From Dermacoccus nishinomiyaensis (GTDB taxonomy: Bacteria > Actinomycetota > Actinomycetes > Actinomycetales > Dermatophilaceae): DNA of 64,000 nucleotides. The translations under genes were made by a program, and so were the position numbers. The stretch spans positions 1,240,001-1,304,000 of the forward strand of contig NZ_UFXX01000001.1 of assembly GCF_900447535.1 (NCBI RefSeq), given 5' to 3'. This document shows positions 34,686 through 45,198 of the stretch, one piece after another; positions within the stretch are counted from its first letter, which is position 1; every line of letters begins with the position of its first letter. The notes beneath the pieces are model-generated. The model did no database searches and was not told where the DNA came from. It saw only the letters and a list, made by a program, of their open reading frames with translations.

Positions 34686-36158
34686 GTGAGCACTGTGGCA
34701 GAGGTGGACGTCGTCGTCGTCGGCACCGGTTTCTCCGGGATCGGCATGGCCGTGGCGCTGCAGGACGCCGGCCGCAGCTTCGTCATCCTCGAGAAGGCCG
34801 ACGAGATCGGTGGCACGTGGCGTGACAACCGTTATCCCGGTGTTGCCTGCGATGTGCCGAGCCACCTGTACTCGTTCAGCTTCGAGCTCAACCCGTACTG
34901 GTCGCACACCTATTCGCGCGGTGACGTCATCCAGGACTATCTGCTCGCCGTCGTCGAGAAGTACGAGCTGCGCGAGCACATCCGCTTCGACACGGCGCTG
35001 CACGCCGCCGACTTCGACGAGTCGAGCGGCGTGTGGACGATCGCGACGCACTCCTCGGACGGTTCGACGCACACCGTCACCGCCCGCGCACTCGTGCTCG
35101 GCGTCGGTGCGCTGCACCTGCCGCACATCCCCCTCATCGACGGGCTGCACACGTTCGCCGGCGAACTCATCCACACCGCAGCCTGGCCTCGCGACAGTTC
35201 GATGTTCGGCCGCCGCGTCGGCATCATCGGCACGGGCGCCTCGGCTGTGCAGTGCATCCCGGCGCTCGCCGAGGACGCCGAGCACCTCACCGTCTTCCAG
35301 CGCAGCGCACCGTGGATCATGCCGCAGCGCAACAGCGAGTACTCCGACGCGACGATCGACCGCTTCCGGCGTCACCCCGCGCTCATGCGGGCCCATCGGG
35401 CTGCACTGCGCCGACGCAACGACCTGCCTGCCGTCGCGTTCGACAGCCAGCCGCGGCTGCTCGAACTCGCCTCCCGCGAGGCCCGACGGCACCTGGCCAA
35501 CCAGATCAAGGATCCGCAGCTGCGCGAGAAGCTGACCCCCACCTACACGATGGGGTGCAAGCGCGTCCTGCTGTCCGACACGTACTACCCTGCCCTCGCG
35601 CGCGCCGACGTCGACGTCGTGACCGACGACGTCGTGGGCGTGACGCCCGACGGCGTCGTCACCGCCGACGGAACCCTGCACGAGGTTGACGCCCTCGTGC
35701 TGGCCACCGGCTTCGACCCCCGCGGCTCGTACGCCCACCTCGACATCACCGGGCGTGACGGCCGCTCGTTCGCCGAGGAATGGCAGAACGGTGTCGAGTC
35801 CTATCTCGGCGTGACGATGGCCGACTTCCCCAACCTCTTCATGCTGCTGGGGCCCAACACGGGCCTGGGGCACACGAGCGTCGTGCTCATGATCGAAGCG
35901 CAGATCGCCCACGTCATGACGCTGCTCGACGAACGCGATCGCCGAGGCGCCCACGCCGTCGAGGTGCGCCCCGAACTCGTGCCCGCCTTCACGCGTGAGA
36001 TGCGCGAACGCAGCGGTCGCTCGGTGTGGACGCAGGGCGGCTGCACCTCCTGGTACCTCGATGACGACGGCGAGAACCGCACCCTGTGGCCCGGCGGGGT
36101 CGGCGAATACGAACGGCGCCTCACCGAGCCGTCGGCCGTCGACTTCCTCTTCACCTGA
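34686..36158 (+). CDS. Flavin-containing (Baeyer-Villiger-type) monooxygenase
   Basis: FAD/NADPH monooxygenase of 490 residues. First dinucleotide fold VVVGTGFSGIGMAVAL (about 9-24), EIGGTWRDNRYPGVACD, the Baeyer-Villiger fingerprint F-x-G-x3-H-x3-W (FAGELIHTAAWP, about 157-168), and a second GTGASAVQ fold. It therefore probably inserts oxygen into a ketone or hydroxylates a related substrate; which one is unknown. GTG start with TAGGTT 6 nt upstream. No catabolic partner gene is adjacent. Confidence 0.88.
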   Translation: MSTVAEVDVVVVGTGFSGIGMAVALQDAGRSFVILEKADEIGGTWRDNRYPGVACDVPSHLYSFSFELNPYWSHTYSRGDVIQDYLLAVVEKYELREHIRFDTALHAADFDESSGVWTIATHSSDGSTHTVTARALVLGVGALHLPHIPLIDGLHTFAGELIHTAAWPRDSSMFGRRVGIIGTGASAVQCIPALAEDAEHLTVFQRSAPWIMPQRNSEYSDATIDRFRRHPALMRAHRAALRRRNDLPAVAFDSQPRLLELASREARRHLANQIKDPQLREKLTPTYTMGCKRVLLSDTYYPALARADVDVVTDDVVGVTPDGVVTADGTLHEVDALVLATGFDPRGSYAHLDITGRDGRSFAEEWQNGVESYLGVTMADFPNLFMLLGPNTGLGHTSVVLMIEAQIAHVMTLLDERDRRGAHAVEVRPELVPAFTREMRERSGRSVWTQGGCTSWYLDDDGENRTLWPGGVGEYERRLTEPSAVDFLFT

Positions 36159-36234
36159 GCACACCGGCGAGCCGGCCGGAGTCGTTCGCCTTACCTGCGC
36201 TCCCGCGCCTTGTCATGCGCGAACGAGAGCCCGG

Positions 36235-36609
36235 CTACCGTCGCCCGATGCCGGCGAGTTGCGCCTGACGATGGCGCTCCCGATGAGTCATCCGCGCGAG
36301 GACGAGTTGCTCAGGCGTCCGACGGTTCTTGGCCTGCTGGAACGAGACGGCGTAGATGAGCGGGCCCACGACGGGCAGGACGCCGACGAGCAGGGCCCAG
36401 CGGTACATGGCGTCCTCGGTGTCGGCGACGAGACTCGGCCACTTCTTGAGGCTGCGGGTCGCCACGATGGCACCGGTGAGCCACAGCGCCGGGGCGACGA
36501 CGAAGAGCAGGACGGCGACGACGACGAACCAGTGGATGAACGTCGCGAGCGCCTCCGCGTTGGGATCGTCCGCGACCGCGAGCACACCGTGAGTTGCGAA
36601 GATAGTCAT
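36235..36609 (-). CDS. Hypothetical two-TM membrane protein
   Basis: Protein of 124 residues. Hydrophobic segments at about 23-50 (FIHWFVVVAVLLFVVAPALWLTG) and 71-90 (WALLVGVLPVVGPLIYAVSF), then a basic cytoplasmic tail (QAKNRRTPEQLVLARMTHRERHRQAQ). The ATG has TACCGT 6 nt upstream. I recognise no family. Convergent with the monooxygenase gene; no terminator hairpin obvious between them. Confidence 0.6.
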   Translation of the reverse strand: MTIFATHGVLAVADDPNAEALATFIHWFVVVAVLLFVVAPALWLTGAIVATRSLKKWPSLVADTEDAMYRWALLVGVLPVVGPLIYAVSFQQAKNRRTPEQLVLARMTHRERHRQAQLAGIGRR

Positions 36610-36661
36610 GCGTCGACGGTAGGCATGTCACGGGGTGTGCCGTCGGCGCCGGCCGCAAACC

Positions 36662-36718
36662 CTGTGGACGAGGGTGCAGGACGGCCGCGGAAGGCCGCGC
36701 AGCCGTCATCGTCCACAG
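36662..36718 (-). terminator. Possible terminator of glgC
   Basis: Ten-bp arms CTGTGGACGA/TCGTCCACAG (36662-36671 and 36709-36718) enclose a second GC-rich stem, about 55 nt beyond the glgC stop on the minus strand. A Rho-independent role is plausible but the large loop makes it uncertain. Confidence 0.4.
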
Positions 36719-36772
36719 CCGTCGGCGCCCCTGCGTCACCCCACGGGGTTGCCGGGGCGCCCCCGGCGCGGC

Positions 36773-38020
36773 TCAGCTGACGACGTCGCCGGGGTCGATC
36801 TGCTCCCCCGGCTTCACGACATCGCGCACGGTGGCACCCGCGCCGATGACGGCGATGTCCGCGTCGCGCGCCGCGGTGGCGGCAGGGGCTGAGCCGACGC
36901 GCGCTCCTCGGCGCACCGCGACGTCGACGTCGACGATCGCGGTGCGCACCTCGGCACCCTTCTCGATGACCGTGCCGTCGAGCACCACGGCATCCTCGAC
37001 GACGGCCCCCGCGCGCACGATCACGCCGGGCCCGAGCACCGAGCGGCGCACGGTGCCGGCGATGTCGCACCCTGGCGACAGGTAGGACGCGTCGACGACG
37101 GCCCCTTCGCGCACGCGCGCCGCGCACTTGTTCGTCGCGAGGGTGCGCATTGGCCACGCCTCGTCGTCGAAGATCGGCACGTCACCACGCACGAGGTCGC
37201 GGTGAGCGCGCAGGTAGGTCTCGGGCCGGCCCATGTCCATCCAGTACGCCTCGAGCGCGTGGGTGCGCACACGTCCACGCGCGACGAGCGTCGGGATGAG
37301 GTGCTCGGCGAAGTCGCCGAGGCCGGTGTCGTCCTCGTCGTCGGCTTCAGGGCGCGTCGCCTTCTCGGCTTCGTCGAGGGCGTCGAGCAGCGCTGCCGTG
37401 CGGTAGATGAAGACCTCCGCGGAGATCGTTCCGTGGGCCGGGTCCTCGGGCTTCTCGTCGATGCGGGTGACCTTGCCGGTGGCGTCGCTCGTCACGACAG
37501 CCTTGTTCGACGCCTCCGTCACGGGCACCTCGGTGGTGACGATGGTGAGGTCGGCGCCCTTGGCGAGGTGAGCGGCGACGACGTCCCGCAGGTCGAGCGT
37601 GAACACCTGATCGGCGCTCAGCACGACGGTCACGTCAGCGTTCTCGTCGGCGATCTGATGACGGATGCGGTACAGGTCGTCCGCGTTGCCGGTGGCGAAC
37701 CCACCCGTGCGCGCGGCGTCGATCTCCTCGGGCACGATGCGGCGGAAACCGCCGTCGTTGCGGTCCAGATCCCAGGGGCGTCCGTGCTGCAGGTGCTTGT
37801 CGAGCGTGCCCGCGCGGTACTGCACGGAAACCCAGACGCTGGAGATGCCCGAGTTGACGAGGTTCGACATGGCGATGTCGACGAGCTGGTGCGTGCCGCC
37901 GAACGGCAGCGCCGGTTTCGCGCGGTGCGTGGTGAGCACACCCATCCGTGAGCCCTTACCTCCGGCCTGGACGATGGCGAGCACGCGCGGAGCGTCGGTC
38001 AGGGGCATGTGAGCGGCCAT
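36773..38020 (-). CDS. glgC: Glucose-1-phosphate adenylyltransferase
   Basis: ADP-glucose pyrophosphorylase of 415 residues, making ADP-glucose for glycogen or related alpha-glucans. Nucleotidyltransferase start AIVQAGGKGSRMGVLTTHRAKPALPFGG (about 14-41), NSGISSVWVSVQY, LSADQVFTLD, then IDEKPEDP (about 200), AYWMDMGRPETYLRAH, and a C-terminal left-handed beta-helix of hexapeptide repeats (about 300-410). The ATG at 38020 has CAGGAT 6 nt upstream. No other glg gene is in the window. Confidence 0.93.
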   Translation of the reverse strand: MAAHMPLTDAPRVLAIVQAGGKGSRMGVLTTHRAKPALPFGGTHQLVDIAMSNLVNSGISSVWVSVQYRAGTLDKHLQHGRPWDLDRNDGGFRRIVPEEIDAARTGGFATGNADDLYRIRHQIADENADVTVVLSADQVFTLDLRDVVAAHLAKGADLTIVTTEVPVTEASNKAVVTSDATGKVTRIDEKPEDPAHGTISAEVFIYRTAALLDALDEAEKATRPEADDEDDTGLGDFAEHLIPTLVARGRVRTHALEAYWMDMGRPETYLRAHRDLVRGDVPIFDDEAWPMRTLATNKCAARVREGAVVDASYLSPGCDIAGTVRRSVLGPGVIVRAGAVVEDAVVLDGTVIEKGAEVRTAIVDVDVAVRRGARVGSAPAATAARDADIAVIGAGATVRDVVKPGEQIDPGDVVS

Positions 38021-38132
38021 GCCGCCATCCTGCCAAGGCGACCTCCCCGCGTCGAGCCGGCGTCGCATCCTGTGTTCATGACCGCCCCGCCGCACACCCC
38101 GCACCGGGCACCTCGCGTCTCACGCGGGAAAC

Positions 38133-38648
38133 TCATGCCTCCCGTCGTGGGGCGTCAGCGCTCAGCGCCTCGAGGGTGCCGGTGCCGTCATCAGCCGCGC
38201 CGGTGAAGCCGAGCTGACGCCATGCCTCATACGCGACGACGGCGACCGCGTTGCCGAGGTTGAGGCTGCGGTTGTCGGGGCGCATGGGGATGCGCAGTCG
38301 CTCGTCAGCGCTGAACGTCGCGAGGAGATAGTCAGGCAATCCTGTTGCCTCGCAACCGAAGACGAGGACGTCGTCGTCACGGTAGTCGACGGCGTCGTAC
38401 CGTCGCCGGGCACGCGCCGTCAGCGCGAGCCACCGCCCGGGGCAAGCGGCGCGGGCCGCGTCGACGTCCGCGTGCACGTGGACGTCGGCCAACTCGTGGT
38501 AGTCGAGCCCGCCGCGGCGCAGCAGGCGGGCGTCCATCGAGAAACCGAGCGGTTCGACGAGGTGCAGGCTCGCGCCGACGTTCGCGGCGAGGCGGATGAT
38601 GTTGCCGGTGTTGGGCGCGATCTGCGGCGCGACGAGGACGATCTGCAC
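38133..38648 (-). CDS. trmL: tRNA (cytidine/uridine-34-2'-O)-methyltransferase
   Basis: SPOUT methyltransferase of 171 residues that 2'-O-methylates the wobble base of leucine tRNAs. Motifs: APNTGNIIRLAANVGASLHLVEPLGF (motif 1, about 11-36), VFGCEATGLPDYLL (motif 2, about 96-109) and IPMRPDNRSLNLGNAVAVVAYEAWRQLGF (knot and C-terminus). GTG start with TAGGTT 7 nt upstream. Same strand as the acyl-CoA ligase, which ends 19 bp upstream. Confidence 0.93.
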   Translation of the reverse strand: MQIVLVAPQIAPNTGNIIRLAANVGASLHLVEPLGFSMDARLLRRGGLDYHELADVHVHADVDAARAACPGRWLALTARARRRYDAVDYRDDDVLVFGCEATGLPDYLLATFSADERLRIPMRPDNRSLNLGNAVAVVAYEAWRQLGFTGAADDGTGTLEALSADAPRREA

Positions 38649-38667
38649 GCCCGCGAACCTACCAGCG

Positions 38668-40329
38668 TCACGTCATGTACTGCGGCGCCTCTTCGCGCAG
38701 GTCGATCTTGCGGATCTTGCCCGTCACCGTCATCGGAAATTCATCCATGACGCGCACGTAGCGCGGCACCTTGTAGTGGGCGAGCTTGCCGTCGCAGTAG
38801 GCGCGCAGCGATTCGACCGTCAGCGGCTCCGCGCCGTCGACCATCCGGACGCATGCCATGAGTTCCTCGCCGTACTTCTCGTCGGGCACGCCGATGACCT
38901 GTGCGTCGACGATGTCGGGGTGGTTGTAGAGGAACTCCTCGATTTCTCGCGGGTAGATGTTCTCGCCGCCGCGGATGACCATGTCCTTGATGCGCCCCGT
39001 GATCGCGACGTACCCGTCGTCGTCCATGGCGGCGATGTCGCCTGTGTGCATCCAGCCGTCGACGATGGCTTCGGCGCTCTTGTCGCCCTGGTTCCAATAG
39101 CCGAGCATGACCGAGTACCCCTTGGTGCACAGCTCACCCGGCTCGCCGCGCTTGACGGGCTCGTACGTGACGGGGTCGACGACCATGACCTCGAGGTGCG
39201 GGCCGACGCGCCCGACCGTCTGCGTGCGCTGCTCGACGGTGTCGTTCTTGCGTGTCTGCAACGACACGGGCGAGGTCTCCGTCATGCCGTAGCAGATGGA
39301 GACCTCCTCCATATGCATGCGCTCCATGACCTGACGCATGGTGTGCTCGGGGCATGGCGAGCCGGCCATGATGCCGGTGCGCAGGCTCGTCAGGTCGTAG
39401 CGGTCGAAGTCGGGCAGCGCGAGTTCGGCGATGAACATGGTCGGCACGCCGTAGAGGCTCGTACACCGTTCGTCTACCACGGTCTGCAGGGTGAGGGCGG
39501 CGTCGAAGCCGGGCGCGGGGATGACCATCGTCGCGCCGTGCGAGGTGCAGGCGAGGTTGCCCATGACCATGCCGAAGCAGTGGTAGAACGGCACGGGGAT
39601 GCAGACGCGGTCCTCGGCTGTGTACGAACAGAGTTCGCCGACGAAGAAGCCGTTGTTGAGGATGTTTCGGTGACTCAGCGTCGCGCCCTTGGGGAAGCCG
39701 GTCGTGCCGCTCGTGTACTGGATGTTGATGGCGTCGGTGTTCTTCAACGTCTTCTGGACGGCGGCGAGGCGCTCGCGTCCGCCCTCCGCGGCGAGAGCCT
39801 TCGCGCCCGCGTCGGCGAGGTCGCTCCACGACGTCTCGCCGATGAGAACGACGCGCGCGAGGTCGGGGCACTCGCCGCGCACCTGCTCGATCATGCGCGC
39901 GTAGTTGCTCGTCTTGAACTTCGGGGCGGCGATCAGTGTCGTGATGCCGGCCTGGCCCAGCACGTACTTGATTTCGTGGCTGCGGTAGGCGGGGTTGATG
40001 TTGACGAGGATGGCGCCGATCTTGGCCGTCGCGTACTGGGTGAGCGTCCACTCGGGGCAGTTGGGTGCCCAGATGCCGACGCGGTCGCCCGTCGCGACGC
40101 CGGCGTCGAGCAGGGCCAGGGCAAGTGCGTCGACGTCGTGGAGGAACTGCGTGTACGTCCAGCGACGGCCGCTCGCCACGTCGACGAGCGCCTCACGATC
40201 GGGATGTGCAGCGACGGTCGCGTCGAGGTTGTCGCCGATCGTCTGCTCGATCAGAGGCGATTCGGGCGCCCCACGCGTGTGGCTGAGCGTCGGGTCGAGG
40301 TCGTTCTCGAGGGTGTCGGTGGCGGACAT
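38668..40329 (-). CDS. Acyl-CoA ligase (AMP-binding, FadD35-like)
   Basis: ANL-superfamily ligase of 553 residues activating a carboxylic acid with ATP and CoA. Motifs: [16 protein letters not shown] (P-loop, about 197-212), [10 protein letters not shown] (about 330), [12 protein letters not shown] and [16 protein letters not shown] (hinge, about 430-465), and the catalytic Lys in [13 protein letters not shown] near the end. GGAGGAG precedes the ATG. An operator-like palindrome (40401-40416) identical in type to those at the TetR and accD1 genes lies 72 bp upstream, so the ligase probably belongs to the leucine/branched-chain regulon, as fadD35 does in mycobacteria (synteny inference). Confidence 0.92.
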   Translation of the reverse strand: MSATDTLENDLDPTLSHTRGAPESPLIEQTIGDNLDATVAAHPDREALVDVASGRRWTYTQFLHDVDALALALLDAGVATGDRVGIWAPNCPEWTLTQYATAKIGAILVNINPAYRSHEIKYVLGQAGITTLIAAPKFKTSNYARMIEQVRGECPDLARVVLIGETSWSDLADAGAKALAAEGGRERLAAVQKTLKNTDAINIQYTSGTTGFPKGATLSHRNILNNGFFVGELCSYTAEDRVCIPVPFYHCFGMVMGNLACTSHGATMVIPAPGFDAALTLQTVVDERCTSLYGVPTMFIAELALPDFDRYDLTSLRTGIMAGSPCPEHTMRQVMERMHMEEVSICYGMTETSPVSLQTRKNDTVEQRTQTVGRVGPHLEVMVVDPVTYEPVKRGEPGELCTKGYSVMLGYWNQGDKSAEAIVDGWMHTGDIAAMDDDGYVAITGRIKDMVIRGGENIYPREIEEFLYNHPDIVDAQVIGVPDEKYGEELMACVRMVDGAEPLTVESLRAYCDGKLAHYKVPRYVRVMDEFPMTVTGKIRKIDLREEAPQYMT

Positions 40330-40400
40330 CGGCTCTCCTCCGGTCGCGTCATCCGTGACTCACATCACAGGATTTCAGTGAACCACATCACACCGTCTCG

Positions 40401-40416
40401 GTTAATGGTTCTTAAC
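40401..40416. promoter_or_regulatory. TetR operator, site 1 (ligase gene)
   Basis: GTTAATGGTTCTTAAC, an inverted repeat with 4-nt centre, followed by TGA. Shares the pattern GTTAAT-N4-wTkAAC-TGA with 41114-41129 and 43524-43539. Confidence 0.75.
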
Positions 40417-40447
40417 TGAATTTCTCGACGGGCGGAACGACCCGGCT

Positions 40448-41074
40448 TCACCCAGCAGGGCGCAGCGCCGCGAGCGCCATCGCGCGCAGGACGGCTCGGG
40501 TGCGTTCGCGGTGAGCTTCGACCGCGGTCTTCGTCCTGCCGGTCGAGTGCGGCGTCGAGTTGAGCGCGCCGAAGCCGGCGTGGGCCTTGATGCGGGCCTC
40601 GTCGTCGCTGAGAGAGGGGTCGACGTCGCGCAGCACACCGACCCAGATCTCGACATATTGGCGCTGCAGCTGCCGCACGTCGCGACGAGCGGCTGCGTCG
40701 AGGCTTGCGAGATCGCGGCCCTGCACGCGGATGAGCGCCGGCTTGGTCAGGGAGAAGTCGATGTGGAAGTCGACGAGGTTCTCGAGCGCCTCGTCAGCCG
40801 TGGCGGCGTCAGCGACGACGCGCGAACCGTTCTCGAGGAGATACCGGCTGATGCCGACGAGCAGTTCGGCGAGCACCGCTTCCTTGTTCGCGAAGTGGCG
40901 GTAGACGGCGGGGCCGCTGATGCCGACCGCGCTGCCCAGGTCTTCGAGACGCACCCCCGCGAGCCCACGCTCGGCGATGAGGCCCGCAGCGGCATCGAGG
41001 ATCTGCTGACGCCGGGCAGCCTTGCTGCGCTCCCGGGCCGTCAGCTCCGCGCCTGCCGCGACGTCGAGCGCCAT
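40448..41074 (-). CDS. TetR family regulator (BkaR-like)
   Basis: Repressor of 208 residues. N-terminal HTH: RRQQILDAAAGLIAERGLAGVRLEDLGSAVGISGPAVYRHFANKEAVL (about 21-64); the C-terminal ligand domain has LVDFHIDFSLTKPALIRVQGRDL. The ATG at 41074 is preferred because its promoter (-35 TTGTGA 41119-41124, -10 TATCTG 41097-41102) lies upstream and is overlapped by a self-operator at 41114-41129. Position and partners match Rv2506/BkaR, the repressor of the mycobacterial branched-chain keto-acid operon. The inducer is probably an acyl-CoA (inference). Confidence 0.88.
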   Translation of the reverse strand: MALDVAAGAELTARERSKAARRQQILDAAAGLIAERGLAGVRLEDLGSAVGISGPAVYRHFANKEAVLAELLVGISRYLLENGSRVVADAATADEALENLVDFHIDFSLTKPALIRVQGRDLASLDAAARRDVRQLQRQYVEIWVGVLRDVDPSLSDDEARIKAHAGFGALNSTPHSTGRTKTAVEAHRERTRAVLRAMALAALRPAG

Positions 41075-41113
41075 GCGAACCCCCGTGGGCGAGAGACAGA
41101 TACCAACGATTGA

Positions 41114-41129
41114 GTTAATCACAATGAAC
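41114..41129. promoter_or_regulatory. TetR operator, site 2 (autoregulation)
   Basis: GTTAATCACAATGAAC, one mismatch from perfect symmetry, flanked by GA and TGA as in the other two sites. It overlaps the predicted -35 of the TetR gene. Confidence 0.75.
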
Positions 41130-41241
41130 TGAGTGTGGTTGACCTCGACGGACTCCTCATGGCGCACCAACGCAGGCAGTCACCCAAAGAAGTCACCTCG
41201 CGAACCCCCGCGAAAGATACGAAACCCTCCATCTTGGCCGC

Positions 41242-41808
41242 ATGCGCAATCTGAAGATTTGCTCCGTGGCGGCTGCCCTCGCCCTGTGCGGCTGTTCGTC
41301 AGAGGTCAAGAACACGAACGACGCCCCTGGCAGCAACACCCCCGCCTCGTCGGCCTCGTCAGCCGCCGGGGAAGGCACGACACCTCAGACATCCAGCTCA
41401 GCGACCTCTACGTCATCTGACGAAGTCAACAGCAAGACCAAGCCCTTCGGATCCACGTTCACGTGGGACGACGGCGTCGCGATCACCATCTCGAAGCCTC
41501 AGCCCTTTCAACCGTCTCCCTACGCAGCCTCTGACACCAAGTTCAAGAAGTTCGTCATCGTCGATGTCACGTTGAAGAACGGATCTAAAGAGCCCTACAA
41601 CGCCATGACGCTCACGACCACAGCCACGAGCGGAGATAAGCAATCCGACGGGGTCTTCGACACCGAGAAGGGCGTTGATCTGCCCACCGCTGACATTCTC
41701 CCCGGCAAGACGCTCACTTGGAAGCAGGCCTACGGTGTCGACGCCACGGGCGACCTCGTCATCGCGGTTGAAAACGGCTTTGGCAACGCAAAGGGCTATT
41801 ACAAATAG
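41242..41808 (+). CDS. DUF4352-like lipoprotein
   Basis: Secreted lipoprotein of 188 residues. Signal peptide MRNLKICSVAAALALCGC with lipobox cysteine at residue 18, a Ser/Thr-rich spacer to about residue 65, then an immunoglobulin-like beta domain of the DUF4352 type (FTWDDGVAITISKPQPF, KFVIVDVTLKNGSKEPY, LPGKTLTWKQAYGV). Codon use has visibly more A/T-ending codons than its neighbours, suggesting recent acquisition. It lies between the TetR gene and the operon it controls. Downstream 41809-42069 shows no gene. Confidence 0.75.
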   Translation: MRNLKICSVAAALALCGCSSEVKNTNDAPGSNTPASSASSAAGEGTTPQTSSSATSTSSDEVNSKTKPFGSTFTWDDGVAITISKPQPFQPSPYAASDTKFKKFVIVDVTLKNGSKEPYNAMTLTTTATSGDKQSDGVFDTEKGVDLPTADILPGKTLTWKQAYGVDATGDLVIAVENGFGNAKGYYK

Positions 41809-42057
41809 GACAGCGCCCCGACGGGGTTGGACAAGATCACTGCGGCGGCGCTGATCATCACGGTACAGCCGCCTCTCATACGGAACTACTGCGGCGCCCC
41901 GTGAACTCGGAAGGGGACGGAGGGCCTCAGCGTCCGTTATCCCGGTTCATCCTTAAGCCACCACATCGGCGCAAGCCCCGGACATGAGAGGTCCCTGCCG
42001 TGCGTGACGAGTTGGACACAAGCATGACCAGCGAGACTTAAGCCAGGGAACTCAGCC

Positions 42058-42063
42058 TAAGGT
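42058..42063 (+). promoter_or_regulatory. -10 hexamer TAAGGT of the PASTA-like lipoprotein gene
   Basis: TAAGGT ends 6 nt before the ATG at 42070, the leaderless arrangement. Confidence 0.5.
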
Positions 42064-42069
42064 CGATCT

Positions 42070-42504
42070 ATGAACAAGACCAGCCTCCTCGCCCTGACCG
42101 CGGTCCTCGCCCTCGCCGGTTGCTCGAGCAACGACACCGACAAGGCCGAGGACGCCGCAACCAGTGCTGCGTCGCAGGCCACGAGCGCGGTGGCGAGCGC
42201 AGGCTCCGCAGCATCGAGCGCAGCCGGCGATGCGAGCTCCAAGGCCGTCGGGGCACAGGCCGAGCCGTTCACCATGCCCGACGAGACCGGCAAGACCTTG
42301 CAAGCCGCGCAGGACGACGTGCAGCGGGTCTCCGGCAACCCGCTCTACGTCTCGCACTCGGACGACGCGCTCGGCACGAGCCGCCCCCAACTGCTCGACA
42401 AGCACTGGAAGGTCTGCTCACAGACCCCTGCGGCCGGAACCGAGGTCAAGGACGGCGTCGACGTGCGGTTCAAGACCGTCAAGCTCGACGAAACCTGCCC
42501 CTGA
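42070..42504 (+). CDS. Lipoprotein with PASTA-like domain
   Basis: Protein of 144 residues. Signal peptide ends LALAGC (lipobox Cys at 18). A spacer of Ala/Ser repeats (ATSAASQATSAVASAGSAASSAAG) is followed by TMPDETGKTLQAAQDDV, the opening of a PASTA-like fold, and a closing VCSQTPAAGTEVKDGVDVRF, also PASTA-like. Probably cell-surface, possibly wall- or substrate-binding (inference). Leaderless -10 at 42058. It is the second lipoprotein gene inserted between the TetR gene and accD1. Confidence 0.75.
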   Translation: MNKTSLLALTAVLALAGCSSNDTDKAEDAATSAASQATSAVASAGSAASSAAGDASSKAVGAQAEPFTMPDETGKTLQAAQDDVQRVSGNPLYVSHSDDALGTSRPQLLDKHWKVCSQTPAAGTEVKDGVDVRFKTVKLDETCP

Positions 42505-42597
42505 CGTAGCGTCGCCGACGCCACACGTTGTCGCGCCTCAGGGGCCTCGCGACGCTCCCTCACACGCGACGCTGGGCGCCGCATGGGCCGACCACCC

Positions 42598-43275
42598 TCA
42601 TTGGCTCCGCTCAGACGCCACGACGGGGTGCGCCGGCCGCCACCCCAGGCGCGCGAACGGCTCAGGGTAGGTGATGACGCCGCGCGGTCCGGCGTGTGCC
42701 TGGCTTTCAGCGTCACCGTCGCGCCCCCAGCCGTCCGCGAGAGGACGCGCCTGGAAGAACTCACCCCATGACGGGTCTGCGCTGATGCCGAGATCCGCAG
42801 CCGGCACGAAACCCAAACGCGCGTGATAGCCCGGCCCACCCAGCAGGACGATGACGCTCGCGCCCGCCTGGCGAGCAGCGCCCAGAGTCGCCCCCATCAA
42901 CCGTGACCCGATGCCCTGCCCCTGCCTCGACGGCTCGACCGACAACGGCCCCAGCCCGAGCGTCGGCGCCCCGTCGAGGTCACCCCCGGTCGCCATCACG
43001 TGCCCGACGATTCTGTCCCCATCGAGTGCGACGAACGCGAACCTCGGGTCGTACGAAGCCGATTCGCGAAGCCAGCCTACGAGCGTCGCCTCACCGGGAG
43101 CCCGACGCACCGGCGACGGCATCGACGCCGACGCCAGACTCGACGCCTGCGCCGCGCTCTGGTCGGACGACCCGCAGGCCGCACCCCCGAGCGTCACGAC
43201 GAGCGTCGCTCCCGCTCCCACAGCCGCCCGTCGCCACGACTGAGCATGATTCGTGAATTCATCCCTGCGAGTCAT
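42598..43275 (-). CDS. Lipoprotein leader fused to a GNAT acetyltransferase domain
   Basis: Protein of 225 residues. It begins MTRRDEFTNHAQSWRRAA, then a hydrophobic stretch ending LGGAAC, a lipobox (Cys about 34). From about residue 58 it is a GNAT domain of the YhbS type: GEATLVGWLRES, FVALDGDRIVGHVMATGG, LGLGPLSVEPSRQGQGIGSRLMG (acetyl-CoA loop), VLLGGPGYHARLGFVPA. The first GNAT strand is missing and replaced by the leader. The start is firm: AGGGGGA lies 4 nt before the ATG. An acetyl-CoA enzyme outside the membrane would lack its donor, so this may be a recombinational chimera or use another ligand. Confidence 0.7.
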   Translation of the reverse strand: MTRRDEFTNHAQSWRRAAVGAGATLVVTLGGAACGSSDQSAAQASSLASASMPSPVRRAPGEATLVGWLRESASYDPRFAFVALDGDRIVGHVMATGGDLDGAPTLGLGPLSVEPSRQGQGIGSRLMGATLGAARQAGASVIVLLGGPGYHARLGFVPAADLGISADPSWGEFFQARPLADGWGRDGDAESQAHAGPRGVITYPEPFARLGWRPAHPVVASERSQ

Positions 43276-43603
43276 CAGATCCCCCTGGTCCCCCGCGGCC
43301 GTCGCAGCCTCGACGGCCGCCGCCAACCGGCCGCGCACATGCGCACCTCACTCACCAGGACGCTCGCCTCGCCGACTCGTAAAGCCCTTGGCACGAATGC
43401 GACACGGACGGTTGACGACGCCAGCCGCCACAAGCGGCCCACCGCCCACCGCTCACTGCGACGACTCCCGCCACGTGCTCGGGCGAGGACACCCGGGCAG
43501 ACCTCCCCGCTCACCACACTTGAGTTAATTGTGATTAACTGAATGCGCGAGTGACGCAGGTCACCTGATCGCTCGCACCGACCCGTCCCACCGACGTCAC
43601 GGG
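43276..43603. other. Intergenic spacer between GNAT chimera and accD1
   Basis: 328-bp divergent spacer. It holds the ribosome-binding site of the minus-strand gene, a run of CG-rich sequence without a credible ORF, and near its right end the third TetR operator (43524-43539). No other structure seen. Confidence 0.6.
43524..43539. promoter_or_regulatory. TetR operator, site 3 (accD1 operon)
   Basis: GTTAATTGTGATTAAC, a perfect inverted repeat with 4-nt centre, flanked by GA and TGA. It lies 65 bp before the accD1 GTG and is the best match of the three sites. Confidence 0.8.
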
Positions 43604-45193
<1,590 letters not shown>

Positions 45194-45198
45194 GTGAG

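Noticed and set aside
38596-40419. A 607-codon plus-strand frame opposite the acyl-CoA ligase.
   Set aside because: The ligase frame has all family motifs; the opposite frame is a compositional artefact.
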